The notes under the pieces: generated by a model
Database searches by the model: none
What the model saw: the letters and a program-made list of their open reading frames with translations, nothing else
What the model was told of the DNA's origin: nothing
From: Paenibacillus graminis
GTDB lineage: Bacteria; Bacillota; Bacilli; Paenibacillales; Paenibacillaceae
NCBI RefSeq assembly: GCF_000758705.1
Contig: NZ_CP009287.1
Location: forward strand, 6,076,001 to 6,140,000
Reading direction: 5' to 3'
Length of the DNA stretch: 64,000 bases
Translations under genes and position numbers: made by a program
Shown here: one piece after another, positions 1 to 9,809 of the stretch
Layout: every line of letters begins with the position of its first letter
Numbering within the stretch: position 1 is the first letter of the stretch

Positions 1-745
1 GCATTTGCCACAGGGGCGGTGCTACATTGTGTGGCCAGATTGCATATGGATCCGGTTGAGTAGTGGCGATATTCGTATAGTCTAAAAGCCACTTCTCAAA
101 AGACTGGCTCAGCCCAGGAAGTACCGAGGTGGAAAATAGCTTAGAGATGACAAGCATAATTATACCGGTGACTGTAAGCCACGTTGCATTACGCATACTA
201 TGAAGGTTAAGCCGCCCGATCACCATGCCAGCAACGAAAACCGGAGCGACCCCAAGCGCAGATAATGGACCGCCAGCTATGTCTCCTAGGAAGTAGGCTT
301 CTGACAACACACTGCCACCTACAATCATCAGTGGAGGTCCAGCCACAAGCAGTACTACTGATATTGTAAAAAGTGTACGCCTAGAGCAACGAACCAACAC
401 TAAAGCCAATACGAATAATGTAGCATAGGCAGGTAAAATAACCGAAAAAGGACCATTTAACATAATAAGAAGATAACCAATAAGATCAATGAATATTGCC
501 CGTGCCAGCATCTGTGCCCTGAATGCAGCCATCTCCTCTCCTTTTTCAATCATGCGCTGTGTCATGATCGAGTAGGAGATGCCGGAACAAAGTATGAATA
601 GTATCATTGTGTTCCCTGAGACAATAGAAGCAATAACATTGTTTGAAGTAAAGTGCTGCAAAAACATTCCTATTACTGCTAGCCCACGTGCTGCGTCGAG
701 TGCAACTAGACGCCGTGTACCCTGCGAATTTATACGGCTTGACAA
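1..745 (-). CDS. Membrane acyltransferase, DUF1624/YeiB-like (3' end beyond window)
   Basis: This reading frame is open for 248 codons from a TTG at 745 to the left edge. The TTG follows an AGGGGGA ribosome site at a 6-nt spacing and comes straight after an in-frame TAG, so it is the first possible start. The N-terminus has the pattern RRLVALDAARGLAVIGMF, then several hydrophobic segments, as in heparan-alpha-glucosaminide N-acetyltransferase-like (DUF1624) or DUF418 membrane proteins. Such proteins are thought to transfer acyl groups across the membrane to sugars. It lies 48 bp downstream of the M14 peptidase gene on the same strand, so it may be the last gene of the envelope cluster. The substrate is unknown and the C-terminus is missing. 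Confidence 0.7.
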   Translation of the reverse strand, partial: MSSRINSQGTRRLVALDAARGLAVIGMFLQHFTSNNVIASIVSGNTMILFILCSGISYSIMTQRMIEKGEEMAAFRAQMLARAIFIDLIGYLLIMLNGPFSVILPAYATLFVLALVLVRCSRRTLFTISVVLLVAGPPLMIVGGSVLSEAYFLGDIAGGPLSALGVAPVFVAGMVIGRLNLHSMRNATWLTVTGIIMLVISKLFSTSVLPGLSQSFEKWLLDYTNIATTQPDPYAIWPHNVAPPLWQM

Positions 746-793
746 CTAAATTCCCCCTAAAAGATATTAAATCAGCTATAGAACTATGTTTGG

Positions 794-3556
794 TTAATAG
801 GTTTCAACCGGCCGCCCGGCAGCTGCACTGAATATGGAATTCGCCAGCAAACGGTATTGATGCTGTGAATGAGCGTTATTTGTCAAGTCGTTAGCGAATA
901 CCATAAGATTTTTATTGTTTTCTTTGTATGTGAAGGCCATGATCTGGCCCTTGGCGGCAGCGTGTCCCGGCCACCAGCCCGCTTTGTAAAAATCGTTTTC
1001 ATTGCTTATGTTAGCAAGTACTTTTGCCGTTTTCGGCACAGCTGTAATATATGAACCCGTGACAGTATAAAAATTCTCCTGTTCTTTGTAAGGTGCAGTG
1101 ATGACGTTATCTTGGCTAACATCTGCCCTGAATACCCCTTCATAACGCTCCCACTCCGGCCCGGCAAAGGTGAACCCGGGAATAAAGTCCTGGATATTCT
1201 TCATCCCCATATTTCCGTATGCGATATAAGGTATTCCGTTCTTTACCAGCTCAGCAGAATCAAACGTATTTACGAGGATATCAGCCTTTTTCTGGTCTGC
1301 TGTCACAGCAAAGCCCAAATTCTCCAACACAAACTCAGGTTCACCCAGCGCGGCTACAGTCAGGCGTTTAAGTTGTTGTCCAACTGGCTTATTTTCCCCA
1401 AATGCATCCACGTCAAGAACATATTTCGAGGCCAGCGGTTTCAGGTCTGTATTGGAAACTACAAAATCTCCTGCTTCGTACCCCTCTTTACTTGCTGTAA
1501 GCATCGTCACTGCTTTTCCTGATGAAAGCAGCTTATTGACTGCTTTAATTGCATCGTTATTCGTGTTGCGAATGAGAATATAACCGGCGTTGTCCGGCAG
1601 CGTCGTTTCTGGGACTACTATGGATGTTACAGTCTTCGTTTTGCCCGCAAATACGCGTGGCTCCCGGATCACATAACGATCGAACCCGCGCAGATCAGGG
1701 AAATTCTGAACAATCTCTCCGGCAACCGATTTATAGTCCGATACATCAATTCCGTCATACAACACAAGATTAGCCATGCCTCTCATCGCCTGGTGCATAT
1801 TCACAACATATGATCCTGCAGGGTATGTCTTACCGTCCACGGATACTGATTCTGTTGAACACTCAACCTGAACCCCGTTACGCAGGAAATATTCAACCAT
1901 ACGATAAACTTCAAGCGCATTTTTTTGAACGCTTTTATCGATTGGCAGTACGTAATACTCCGGAAAGAAATTTGCATTTCCTTGACGCGGGCGGCCGATT
2001 TCTGCATTCTTGGCATTGACCAAATACTTATCGACTGCACGATTATCAATATTATCCACACCGCGTTCATAGACTTTGAGTTGATTCAGGAACAACTTTT
2101 TCTGATTATTCATGACATAGGATGTTGCTGCTGCCGCGCTATAGTATAGTGCTTTCGTCGACTCTTCATTATTCTCCGGAATTTCGAGCGTGTGTCCGAG
2201 CGCCCCATGATGCATGGCAAATACGGCGGTATACGCCGGAGAAGCATCATCCCATCCCGAAGTAATGCCTTTGGACACATACTTCGTATCTTTCACAGAT
2301 TTCCGGTGTTCCTCGTAGGGAATATGATAATAATCATACTTGGTGTTGGCGATGCCGGCTTCGCCCATGGCTTTTGCTTGCTCCACCATACTGTCAATGA
2401 GCAGGTCGTATTCGATGTTCGGATCATGCGGCGGCGTGGCCGGTTCAATCAGGAAGCCTTTATCAAATCCATGCAAATCAAGAAAAGAAAGCGGGGACCA
2501 TTTCGTAATTTGTTCTGTTACGCTGCGCGTCTCCGGCTGTGTCTGATAAGAGTTGTCCCGGTTCAAATCAAAATAATTGGCATTGCCCCGTTCCGTATGA
2601 ACGCGCCCATCCGGGTTATCCGTATAAAACATCAGGAAGAACACATGCTTTAACGCATCATCTACCTTAAAGTTGACCTTGCTTGCTTTGCCATCGGACA
2701 GCGTGGTGTTATACGTAATCCGATCGTCCAATGCCATAGACTTAAAATAATTAAAAATGGCATCGACCCCCGGCGATTCATTCGGGTGAATATTATTCAG
2801 CCAGATGGGCACCGCATAGTCGCCGAACACTCCCAATTTAATATCGGCTTGCAGCTGCTTGGGATTATTGATCATGGCAGGATGCGTGTTATTCTGGTAT
2901 TTGTCGACCGCCGCCTTGTCCCTGGCAACAATCGTGAGGTAGATATCCCTTCCTTCGACCGACTTCCCAATGGATTCAGTATGAATGTACCGTTTGTTTT
3001 TGATTGCCGCCTGCTTGGTAACAGCATCAATCTTCGGCTTCAACTCCTCGTAAGTCAGGAAGCTGTCATATGGCGCTAATTTCACTGGAGCCTGGGCAAT
3101 AACATGTCCGTCAGCTTTTGCCGCCAGTTCATAGGTTCCCATCAGTGAAGCGAATAACGGCTGCTGCAGGCGCGGTTCAGCCAGGTTGTTCGTACCGTAA
3201 GGCAGGTCAAAGGTAATGCTTGCCGTGAATATACCTCCTTTTGTCTTTACATGGCTAACTGTGATAAAAGACGGTCCGGTGTATTTACGTTGTTCAAATG
3301 TATATTTCCTCCATTCAGATAAAGGTTTACCGCCATAGGTCCAGCTGATTTTTTGGGAATCTACACCTTTCGGCAGATTGAAACGGACTTGAAATGTTTT
3401 CTTTTCCGTCATGGATGCCACATTGTGATCCATTTTTAAGACTTGGACAGGTTTATTTTCAACCGGAGACTTTGCACCGTGAGCCGTCGTGCCGGTCAGC
3501 AGCGACAGTGAAATCAATAACGCCAGTGTGCCTTTATTTAATAGCTTCTTCAACAT
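794..3556 (-). CDS. Secreted M14-family zinc carboxypeptidase
   Basis: This is a 920-residue exported metallopeptidase. The start at 3556 (MLKKLLNKG) is preceded by AGAGGGGA at good spacing and begins a clear signal peptide; longer in-frame starts have no ribosome site. The M14 signatures are visible: HPNE (His257 and Glu260, zinc ligands), NPDGR followed by DLNRD, the third zinc ligand in LDLHGF (His362), and the catalytic Glu458 in TLEIPE. About 400 residues follow the peptidase domain and probably form accessory domains. The family removes C-terminal residues from peptides or acts on peptidoglycan stem peptides. The start lies inside the end of the LCP gene, so the two are translationally coupled. 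The neighbours suggest a role at the cell surface, but the substrate cannot be read from the sequence. Confidence 0.88.
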   Translation of the reverse strand: MLKKLLNKGTLALLISLSLLTGTTAHGAKSPVENKPVQVLKMDHNVASMTEKKTFQVRFNLPKGVDSQKISWTYGGKPLSEWRKYTFEQRKYTGPSFITVSHVKTKGGIFTASITFDLPYGTNNLAEPRLQQPLFASLMGTYELAAKADGHVIAQAPVKLAPYDSFLTYEELKPKIDAVTKQAAIKNKRYIHTESIGKSVEGRDIYLTIVARDKAAVDKYQNNTHPAMINNPKQLQADIKLGVFGDYAVPIWLNNIHPNESPGVDAIFNYFKSMALDDRITYNTTLSDGKASKVNFKVDDALKHVFFLMFYTDNPDGRVHTERGNANYFDLNRDNSYQTQPETRSVTEQITKWSPLSFLDLHGFDKGFLIEPATPPHDPNIEYDLLIDSMVEQAKAMGEAGIANTKYDYYHIPYEEHRKSVKDTKYVSKGITSGWDDASPAYTAVFAMHHGALGHTLEIPENNEESTKALYYSAAAATSYVMNNQKKLFLNQLKVYERGVDNIDNRAVDKYLVNAKNAEIGRPRQGNANFFPEYYVLPIDKSVQKNALEVYRMVEYFLRNGVQVECSTESVSVDGKTYPAGSYVVNMHQAMRGMANLVLYDGIDVSDYKSVAGEIVQNFPDLRGFDRYVIREPRVFAGKTKTVTSIVVPETTLPDNAGYILIRNTNNDAIKAVNKLLSSGKAVTMLTASKEGYEAGDFVVSNTDLKPLASKYVLDVDAFGENKPVGQQLKRLTVAALGEPEFVLENLGFAVTADQKKADILVNTFDSAELVKNGIPYIAYGNMGMKNIQDFIPGFTFAGPEWERYEGVFRADVSQDNVITAPYKEQENFYTVTGSYITAVPKTAKVLANISNENDFYKAGWWPGHAAAKGQIMAFTYKENNKNLMVFANDLTNNAHSQHQYRLLANSIFSAAAGRPVETY

Positions 3557-4538
3557 TCGGTTTCCCCTCTTCTGACTGTCCAGGTGCATCAGTTTCGATG
3601 ATATTCCGGATATATTCTTTCAATTCTTTGGGGTTAGAGACGGCCAGGACCGCTGCTCTTCCCATACGGGTTTCTTTGACCAGCTCCATGGGAGGGATTT
3701 GCTCACTTGCCTCCATTTTGCTTTGGTATCCCACCGATGCCAGCTTCCACATATCGTTTACAGACAGGTTTGTATCAATATAGGGACTGACCTCCTCAAG
3801 TATGGAGGGGAGTTTCATGATGGATGTGGTGCTTTTCATTTTTTGGGCAATGGCATTGGTGAAATCCCGCTGGCGTTTCGTCCGGGAGTAATCGGACATG
3901 GCATCATGACGAAAGCGAACGTACTGCAGCGCGGTTATCCCGTCTAAATGCTGCTGCCCCTCTTTTAGGTCAATATCATATTCATGCTTATCGGCTATAC
4001 TCTCATAGTTCATATCCTTTTCAACATAGAAATCGACTCCGCCGACAGCATCCACTAGCTTAATAAAGCCCTGAAAGTCTGTGTATACGTAAAATTGAAT
4101 CGGAATTCCCAGCAAATTGCCCACCGCGCTCATCGCCGTATTGGGTCCATGCGTGATCGCCGTATTGATACGGTTCTTGCCGTGCTCCGGAATTTCGGTA
4201 TAGGTGTCCCGGAGAATGGAAAACACATGAATACGATCACGGACTGGGTCGAGCGTCACCACCATCATGCTGTCGGATCTGGGAATCTCTCCTTTATTGG
4301 TTCCGCGGGCATCCACTCCCATCAATAATATATTGACCGGTTCCTTACCGGTCCATTTCGGAGGTTCTACACTCTTCTCATCGATTGCTTTCACCTCATA
4401 AAAAGGTGAGTGATCCGCAGTTTTACTTAAACCTTCCAGACCTTTATAGATAGAAGCAACATAATAAAACACAAACGCAACAACCCCAACGAGAAAAACG
4501 GATGCCAATATTACAAATCTTTTCTTTTTCCGCTTCAT
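3534..4538 (-). CDS. LytR-CpsA-Psr (LCP) family protein
   Basis: This is a 334-residue type II membrane protein with basic residues and one membrane helix at the N-terminus (MKRKKKRFVILASVFLVGVV), followed by an extracytoplasmic LCP domain. The LCP motifs include NILLMGVDARG, RSDSMMVVTLDP and LRDTYTEIP, with the conserved Asp and Arg residues that bind polyprenyl pyrophosphate. LCP enzymes attach wall polymers such as teichoic acids or capsule to peptidoglycan. The start at 4538 follows GAGAGGT at 6 nt; the ORF is open 31 codons further upstream without another good site. It lies between a stand-alone SGNH hydrolase upstream and an overlapping M14 peptidase downstream. Confidence 0.9.
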   Translation of the reverse strand: MKRKKKRFVILASVFLVGVVAFVFYYVASIYKGLEGLSKTADHSPFYEVKAIDEKSVEPPKWTGKEPVNILLMGVDARGTNKGEIPRSDSMMVVTLDPVRDRIHVFSILRDTYTEIPEHGKNRINTAITHGPNTAMSAVGNLLGIPIQFYVYTDFQGFIKLVDAVGGVDFYVEKDMNYESIADKHEYDIDLKEGQQHLDGITALQYVRFRHDAMSDYSRTKRQRDFTNAIAQKMKSTTSIMKLPSILEEVSPYIDTNLSVNDMWKLASVGYQSKMEASEQIPPMELVKETRMGRAAVLAVSNPKELKEYIRNIIETDAPGQSEEGKPNVEEAIK

Positions 4539-4578
4539 GTCGATACCTCTCTTCTTTCTATTGCCCCCTTCATCAGCC

Positions 4579-5223
4579 TTACTGTTCTTGCAAAGCCTGC
4601 AGTAGAAGAGAAGCGTAATATCTGCTGCCATCCGGCTTAAGATGCACTCCGTCTTTATAGAAGTAATTCTCTTTCCCCTCGCTTGCTGCGTACCAATCCA
4701 CTACTTTGGCATTCTCGAACTCAGGAACTGCAGCTTTTATAGTTGAATTCACGGTATCCTGCCATCCTTTTGGAACCCGTGCAGTTACTACAAGTACCTG
4801 TTTGACATCGGACAGTGAAGTTAACAGCGTGCGGAGTTGATCCTTATTGAATGGACCATTGGTTCCAAGTTCTATAATGACGTGATCGCCCAGTGCCCCT
4901 TTTGCTTTTAATTCGGCAATTACTTTCTTCGCTTGTGACATCTGTCTGCCCACCTTCCCGTCAACCGTGATTTTAGGAAGCAGTTCTTTCAGGTAGGGTT
5001 CAACCCCCACAATAACCGAATCGCCAATGACGGTAACCTCTTCTCCAGTAATCTTTTTTGCTTTAGAAGTATGTTTTGAAACTTGCTGACTTGGTACAAT
5101 GGGTTGATTGGCCACTTGTTCTTTACCTGATTCCGAGGAAGCTTCCCGATGTACCCCCAGATATCCCAAAGCGCTAATCAGAATAATAAGACACCAAATT
5201 ATCCCTGTTTTTTTAAATTTCAT
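4579..5223 (-). CDS. Membrane-anchored SGNH hydrolase (OatA C-domain-like)
   Basis: This 214-residue protein has one N-terminal membrane helix or uncleaved signal (MKFKKTGIIWCLIILISALG), a linker and an SGNH esterase/acetyltransferase fold. The catalytic Ser is in VIGDSVI, the oxyanion Asn in ELGTNG and the Asp-His pair in DGVHLKPDG. The domain closely resembles the C-terminal domain of the OatA-like protein encoded directly upstream (shared GRQMS, ELGTNG, NKxxLRxLL, VPxxWQDxVN and RYYASLL), so a duplication is likely. In OatA this domain puts the acetyl group onto peptidoglycan. The small version may supply a second transferase or an esterase activity for the same membrane partner. An AAAGGATG site precedes the start. 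Confidence 0.85.
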   Translation of the reverse strand: MKFKKTGIIWCLIILISALGYLGVHREASSESGKEQVANQPIVPSQQVSKHTSKAKKITGEEVTVIGDSVIVGVEPYLKELLPKITVDGKVGRQMSQAKKVIAELKAKGALGDHVIIELGTNGPFNKDQLRTLLTSLSDVKQVLVVTARVPKGWQDTVNSTIKAAVPEFENAKVVDWYAASEGKENYFYKDGVHLKPDGSRYYASLLLQALQEQ

Positions 5224-5267
5224 CTGCAGTTCATCCTTTCGGGCGTCTCCCGCCTCATCATGTGTTG

Positions 5268-7040
5268 TTAACTTTGATCTTGTTTCATATGTTGGGCCAG
5301 GAGAGAAGCATAATATTGGGAGCCCTCCGGTGTTAAGTGGACACCATCCTGAGCAAATAAACCGTTTTTGTTAGCACTCGCAGAATACCAATCGATGATG
5401 TTCACATGTTGGAACTCACCGGCAACCTCTTTCAAATCCTCATTTACAGAATCCTGCCAATTCTCCGGAACCCGGGTGGTTACAAGGTACACCTGCTTGG
5501 CGTCTTTTAAAGATCCCAACAGCAGCCGGAGCTTAGTTTTGTTAAAAGACCCGTTGGTCCCCAGTTCCAATATGATGCGATTCCCCAGTTTTCCGTTTGC
5601 CCGCAGTTTATTTACGACATCCTGGGCACGGGACATCTGCCTTCCCACTTCGCCGTCAATGATGATACCGGGAAGCATAGCTTCCAAAGCTGGAGCGACA
5701 TTCAAAATTAATGAGTCCCCGATGGCGGTAACTCCCTCTCCTTGTTCAGGAGGTTCTCCCCCTGCATCCTTGCTGCTGGAGTCTTGACTGTCATCCAGAG
5801 TGATCTTCTCAGCAATCACAGGGTTAGATAATCCAGGCTGAACCTCGGCTGAGGCCGTTATCCAAGAAACAAACCGAAAATAGATTAGAACCGTCAAGAC
5901 TAAACCGATAATGGGCCTGAACGAATAATTATGCTTGATGGAATGCAGTTGAGCGCGAAATTTGCCCCTGCGGACCGGCTCTTCAATGTACTTGTAGGAG
6001 AAGACGGACAACATCAAAATGACTGTGATTTGCAGCAAAGTCCGTGTAAAATCCGGTTCTTTGTTAGCAGCATCCGTATTCATTAGAATAATAACGGGAT
6101 AATGCCAAATATAGAGACTATAGGAGCGTTTACCGATCCAGGCTAGCGGCCGGCATCCCAAAATTCCGCCCAGGCGGCTGGCCGGGTGCGCCAGCACTGC
6201 GATAATAACAGCAGAGACCACAGACAAGTAAAGAAATCCGAGCGGGTATAAAAAATCATCGTATTTATTGGTTCGATACATAAGGGTAAGGAGCACGAGC
6301 AATCCCAATCCGCCGGTAATATCTAGCAAAGACCGCCCGGTAGATGAAATCCTCTCATCCAGCTTCCAGCTTGGCCAGCCGACTGCCAAGGCCGCCCCGA
6401 TCAGGATGGCGAATGCCCGGGTGTCTGTTCCGTAATATACCCGGCTTGGATCGGTTCCGGGGACATATAATGCAGCCATGGCCATCGCTGATAGGAAGAT
6501 TAAAACCAGGATATACAGCATTAACTTCCCCCGGCGCGGTGCGAACCTTAAGCCAATGAACAGGGTAATGGGCCAAACCATATAGAACTGCTCCTCAATG
6601 GAAAGCGACCACAGATGCCCGATCGGTGAAGCCGGACCAAAACTTTCAAAATAGGAAACTTCATGAAAGATTAGATACCAGTTATTCATGTAGAAAATGG
6701 AGGAAAGCATATCTCCTTGTAGTGAAAGCAGCCTGGAAGGGTCCGTAAATATAAGCCATAGTGCAACAGAAATCAGCATGAATACCATGGCAGGCACCAG
6801 CCTGCGAAATCTTCTCATCCAGAAATTCCAGATAGAATGGCTATTCCTCTTCCATTCCAGAAGAATTTGATCCGTAATCAGGTATCCCGATAGCACGAAA
6901 AATACTCCCACCCCCAACAATCCGCCTTGCGCCCACTTCAAATTGAAATGATACGCAATGACTGCCAACACAGAAATAGCTCTGAGGCCGTCTATTCCCG
7001 GCATATAACGCTTCATAAGATGATTCTGTTTCCCGTTCAT
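5268..7040 (-). CDS. OatA-like O-acetyltransferase (acyltransferase 3 plus SGNH domain)
   Basis: This 590-residue protein has an N-terminal acyltransferase-3 membrane domain (residues about 10-390, about ten helices). The domain opens with PGIDGLRAISVLAVIAYHF and contains GHLWSLSIEEQFYMVWP. A C-terminal extracellular SGNH domain (about 430-590) carries GDS, GTNG and DGVH catalytic blocks. The architecture matches peptidoglycan O-acetyltransferase OatA: the membrane part moves acetyl groups outward and the SGNH part places them on muramic acid, which gives lysozyme resistance. It is the first gene of the SGNH-LCP-M14 group and begins just after a terminator. The start at 7040 has AAGGA 10 nt upstream; Met9 is an alternative. 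The acceptor could be another wall polymer. Confidence 0.88.
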   Translation of the reverse strand: MNGKQNHLMKRYMPGIDGLRAISVLAVIAYHFNLKWAQGGLLGVGVFFVLSGYLITDQILLEWKRNSHSIWNFWMRRFRRLVPAMVFMLISVALWLIFTDPSRLLSLQGDMLSSIFYMNNWYLIFHEVSYFESFGPASPIGHLWSLSIEEQFYMVWPITLFIGLRFAPRRGKLMLYILVLIFLSAMAMAALYVPGTDPSRVYYGTDTRAFAILIGAALAVGWPSWKLDERISSTGRSLLDITGGLGLLVLLTLMYRTNKYDDFLYPLGFLYLSVVSAVIIAVLAHPASRLGGILGCRPLAWIGKRSYSLYIWHYPVIILMNTDAANKEPDFTRTLLQITVILMLSVFSYKYIEEPVRRGKFRAQLHSIKHNYSFRPIIGLVLTVLIYFRFVSWITASAEVQPGLSNPVIAEKITLDDSQDSSSKDAGGEPPEQGEGVTAIGDSLILNVAPALEAMLPGIIIDGEVGRQMSRAQDVVNKLRANGKLGNRIILELGTNGSFNKTKLRLLLGSLKDAKQVYLVTTRVPENWQDSVNEDLKEVAGEFQHVNIIDWYSASANKNGLFAQDGVHLTPEGSQYYASLLAQHMKQDQS

Positions 7041-7162
7041 TCCTGTTCAGTCCTTGTTTGTTATTGGGCGTTTCTCCTCTTTAATCACTATAGAGGCAGG
7101 ATGTCGCCAAAGTTCGATCAAGATGTAAACAAGTTGTCACAGCCATACCGGCTTTGCTGGAC

Positions 7163-7201
7163 AAAAAAAACCTTATTGCGGCTATCCGCAATAAGGTTTT
7201 T
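7163..7201 (-). terminator. Intrinsic terminator, 14-bp perfect stem
   Basis: The arms at 7168-7181 and 7186-7199 are perfectly complementary around a CTAT loop. On the minus strand the stem is followed by a long T run (the A run at 7163-7170). It separates the regulator/kinase/lipoprotein operon from the OatA operon. Confidence 0.88.
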
Positions 7202-7212
7202 GGATGTGTACC

Positions 7213-8349
7213 TTACTCAAGCTCAATAATAAACGATGGTCCTTTTGCGGAATCGTTTTGTCCGGCAAAAGAATTGGTGTACGGCGTGGCTCCCTGAAGC
7301 AGCAGCTTCGTATGATCTTTATTCCAGTACATATCCGAAGGCTCAATCCCATGGTACACAGGCTCCCTGTATACAACATTTCTGCCCTGCATTTTGCCGG
7401 CATATACAGCATCTTCACCCTTCAAGGAGTAGGCAATGAATTTTTTGTCGTCGGAAAATTTAAATGCGGATACGTTTTCGAGAATCACGGAAAGCTCGCT
7501 GTTTCTCTGATCATATTCATACAGCGTTCCATCCGGTCCGAGAAATGCAAATTGATCGTTGCTGATCCATGTATATTGTTCCTGCCCGATTTCGCGTTTA
7601 TAGACGATCTCAATGTCAGAATCTGACACCCTTCCGAACATAATAACGGTTTTTCCCGGCCGTCTGGATTCAGACAAGGTAAACAAGGCACTGCGGCCGT
7701 CATCCGAAATATTAACGCTGAGCAGAGTATCCCTCTTTCCAAAATTCTTCAATTCATACCGTATGGAAGTATGAGTCTGCATATCGTATAGGTGTACACT
7801 GTTTTTGTCACTTTCATAGACATTCACTACTAAATAACTTAGATATCGGCTATTCCCGGACCACGATATATCCTGCAGAAACTCTTGACCGCCGTCCCTG
7901 AACGCATCGATCTCCGTTTCTTTCCCATCCTTCAATGAGACCACCTTCAAGCTGGTCCTCGTATTGGAGCCGGTTATGTCAGCAGCGTATTTCCCGTCCG
8001 GAGAAAGCTCCATTCGAGCACTGCTATTGATCACTTTCATATTCTCACTGTGTTCATAGGGATAGGTTAACCGCTTCAGGTTAAATTGTTCAGGTATGCC
8101 TGCAGTCTTGAATGAACCGATAATTGAATCAGACGAGGTCCAGCCCAGCCAGTATCCCTCATTTGTATATTCATCCGGCAGCCGGTAGATGGCTTTAATC
8201 CGGATTGAGCTTGAACTCTGAGGGGTATGACCGGTTTCCCCGTTGTCCGGTATAATTACGGTTTCGCTTTGAACTCCTGCCCTGCAGCCGGATAACAGAA
8301 TCATTAGAAGGAGAGTGCCGAACACCCAGCCCGAATATTTCCTGGTCAT
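7213..8349 (-). CDS. Lipoprotein with beta-propeller-like repeats
   Basis: This is a 378-residue lipoprotein: signal peptide ending in the lipobox LLSGC, then a body with repeated blocks of the type SPDGKYAAD, SGNSRYLSYL, SDDGRSALF and SDDKKFIAYS. These are characteristic of WD40/TolB-like propellers. No catalytic motif is visible. It starts 3 nt after the kinase stop, with a GAGGGGAG site lying in the kinase coding end, and ends just before a strong terminator. It is therefore co-transcribed with the two-component system and may be an extracellular sensor partner or a target. The exact function is not known to me. Confidence 0.7.
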   Translation of the reverse strand: MTRKYSGWVFGTLLLMILLSGCRAGVQSETVIIPDNGETGHTPQSSSSIRIKAIYRLPDEYTNEGYWLGWTSSDSIIGSFKTAGIPEQFNLKRLTYPYEHSENMKVINSSARMELSPDGKYAADITGSNTRTSLKVVSLKDGKETEIDAFRDGGQEFLQDISWSGNSRYLSYLVVNVYESDKNSVHLYDMQTHTSIRYELKNFGKRDTLLSVNISDDGRSALFTLSESRRPGKTVIMFGRVSDSDIEIVYKREIGQEQYTWISNDQFAFLGPDGTLYEYDQRNSELSVILENVSAFKFSDDKKFIAYSLKGEDAVYAGKMQGRNVVYREPVYHGIEPSDMYWNKDHTKLLLQGATPYTNSFAGQNDSAKGPSFIIELE

Positions 8350-8351
8350 AG

Positions 8352-9809
8352 TCAGCTCCCCTCCTCTGCCGCTTTCAGTCTATCGAATTCTACAGTAACA
8401 ACCGTACGGTTGTTGTGGCTGATGACGGAAATAGCGCCCTCTTGTTCATCAACAATGGATTTGACGATGCTTAGTCCAAGCCCGACGCTCCCCTGTTCTG
8501 AGTCCTTGGAATGAGCCAAATAGAAGGGTTCGAAAAGTTTGGATAGCTGCTCGCTGCTGATTGCATCACTCGGGTTATCAAGGACAAACCGGACTTTGCC
8601 GTCAGCGTGAAGGCCTTTCACTTCTATTTCCGAGAATGCCCAGCTGTATTTAATGGCGTTATCAATCAAATTGATGAAAAGCTGGCGTATCCGGCTGGTC
8701 TGGCCCATGATCCATAAGTCGCTTTCTATGTCAGCCCGGATCTTTTTTTTGTATCGCTGCGCCCGCATCGCCATGGAATCACAGACATCCCGAAGAACAG
8801 CGCCAGCATCCACTGCCTCTAAGTCATCGCCCTTCACCTGACGGGAGACTTCAAGCAGCTTCAGCACCATCGTATGCAGCCGTTTACTTTCTTCTATGAT
8901 GTGATTCATGCCTTTTTCAAAAAAGCCCCGGTCCCGTTCCCCGTTAAGCTTGATCATCTCCGCATATCCCAGAATTGAGGTTAACGGAGTTTTCAGTTCA
9001 TGGGTGATATTATCGAAAAAACGTTTTTCCTGTTGGTGAAGCTCTTTGAGATGGTCGCGGTCGTTGCTGATAATGCTGATTTGTCGGCTGATTTGCTCGA
9101 TCATATCATTAAAATTTTCCGCCAGCCGGCCGATTTCATCCTTGCGTTTAAACCGGATGCGGACGTCTAGATTTCCGTTTTTCACTTGGGAAGAGGCATG
9201 GGCAAGCTTGCCGAGCGGAAGTGTAATATGCCGGGACAAAATGTAGGAAAACAGAAAGGCGGCCGAGAAAATCGCCAGGGTGATATAGAGCGTTATATCC
9301 AGAATTCGGTTACTCTGCTGATAAAGCTGGGAGAAATCTTTAAAATACCGCAAAATGCCGACTTTAGCCCCGTCAATGACCACGGGATAAGAAAACATAA
9401 CAGAGGTTTGATTCTCAGAATATCGGATGCTGTATGCGGTCTTGCCGGCTACCGCTTCCTGCAGATCTTTGCTTTCCTTCTGCTGGAAGACGGATTTATC
9501 CGAAGTATACAGCGGTTCACCGTTAACCGTGTATACGCCTACGCTGTTTCCTGTCGCATGATTCAGGCTGTTCCCCAACTCCTCGGCCATTTCGCCGAAA
9601 TATAATTCATTGTTGGAATAATGATTGATCAGGAACGCTTGGCGGACATACACATTACTGTTATTTTTAAGCCCCACCAACTCCGAAGTAATCAGATCCT
9701 GGTTGCTTGTTCGAATGAAGGCTTGTACCGTTTGGCTCAGCACCATAAAAGAAATGAGAAAAATAAACAGTAATCCGAGCAGAAACTTAAGGCTGATTTT
9801 ACGTATCAT
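8352..9809 (-). CDS. Sensor histidine kinase (HAMP, HisKA, HATPase)
   Basis: This 485-residue kinase has two membrane helices (about residues 8-28 and 170-195) flanking an extracellular sensor region. A HAMP segment follows, then the HisKA phosphoacceptor in FFDNITHELKTPLTSILGY, and an HATPase_c domain with N and G boxes (LIDNAIKYS, GSVGLGLSIVKSIVD). The start at 9809 (MIRKISLKF) overlaps the regulator stop by 11 nt; the longer ORF into the regulator gene is only an open frame. It phosphorylates the OmpR-type regulator encoded upstream. The kinase is followed at once by a lipoprotein gene, which suggests envelope sensing. Confidence 0.9.
   Translation of the reverse strand: MIRKISLKFLLGLLFIFLISFMVLSQTVQAFIRTSNQDLITSELVGLKNNSNVYVRQAFLINHYSNNELYFGEMAEELGNSLNHATGNSVGVYTVNGEPLYTSDKSVFQQKESKDLQEAVAGKTAYSIRYSENQTSVMFSYPVVIDGAKVGILRYFKDFSQLYQQSNRILDITLYITLAIFSAAFLFSYILSRHITLPLGKLAHASSQVKNGNLDVRIRFKRKDEIGRLAENFNDMIEQISRQISIISNDRDHLKELHQQEKRFFDNITHELKTPLTSILGYAEMIKLNGERDRGFFEKGMNHIIEESKRLHTMVLKLLEVSRQVKGDDLEAVDAGAVLRDVCDSMAMRAQRYKKKIRADIESDLWIMGQTSRIRQLFINLIDNAIKYSWAFSEIEVKGLHADGKVRFVLDNPSDAISSEQLSKLFEPFYLAHSKDSEQGSVGLGLSIVKSIVDEQEGAISVISHNNRTVVTVEFDRLKAAEEGS

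Noticed and set aside
869..3079. Several plus-strand ORFs of 60-153 codons
   Set aside because: They lie opposite the M14 peptidase gene, which has clear motifs, and have no ribosome sites.
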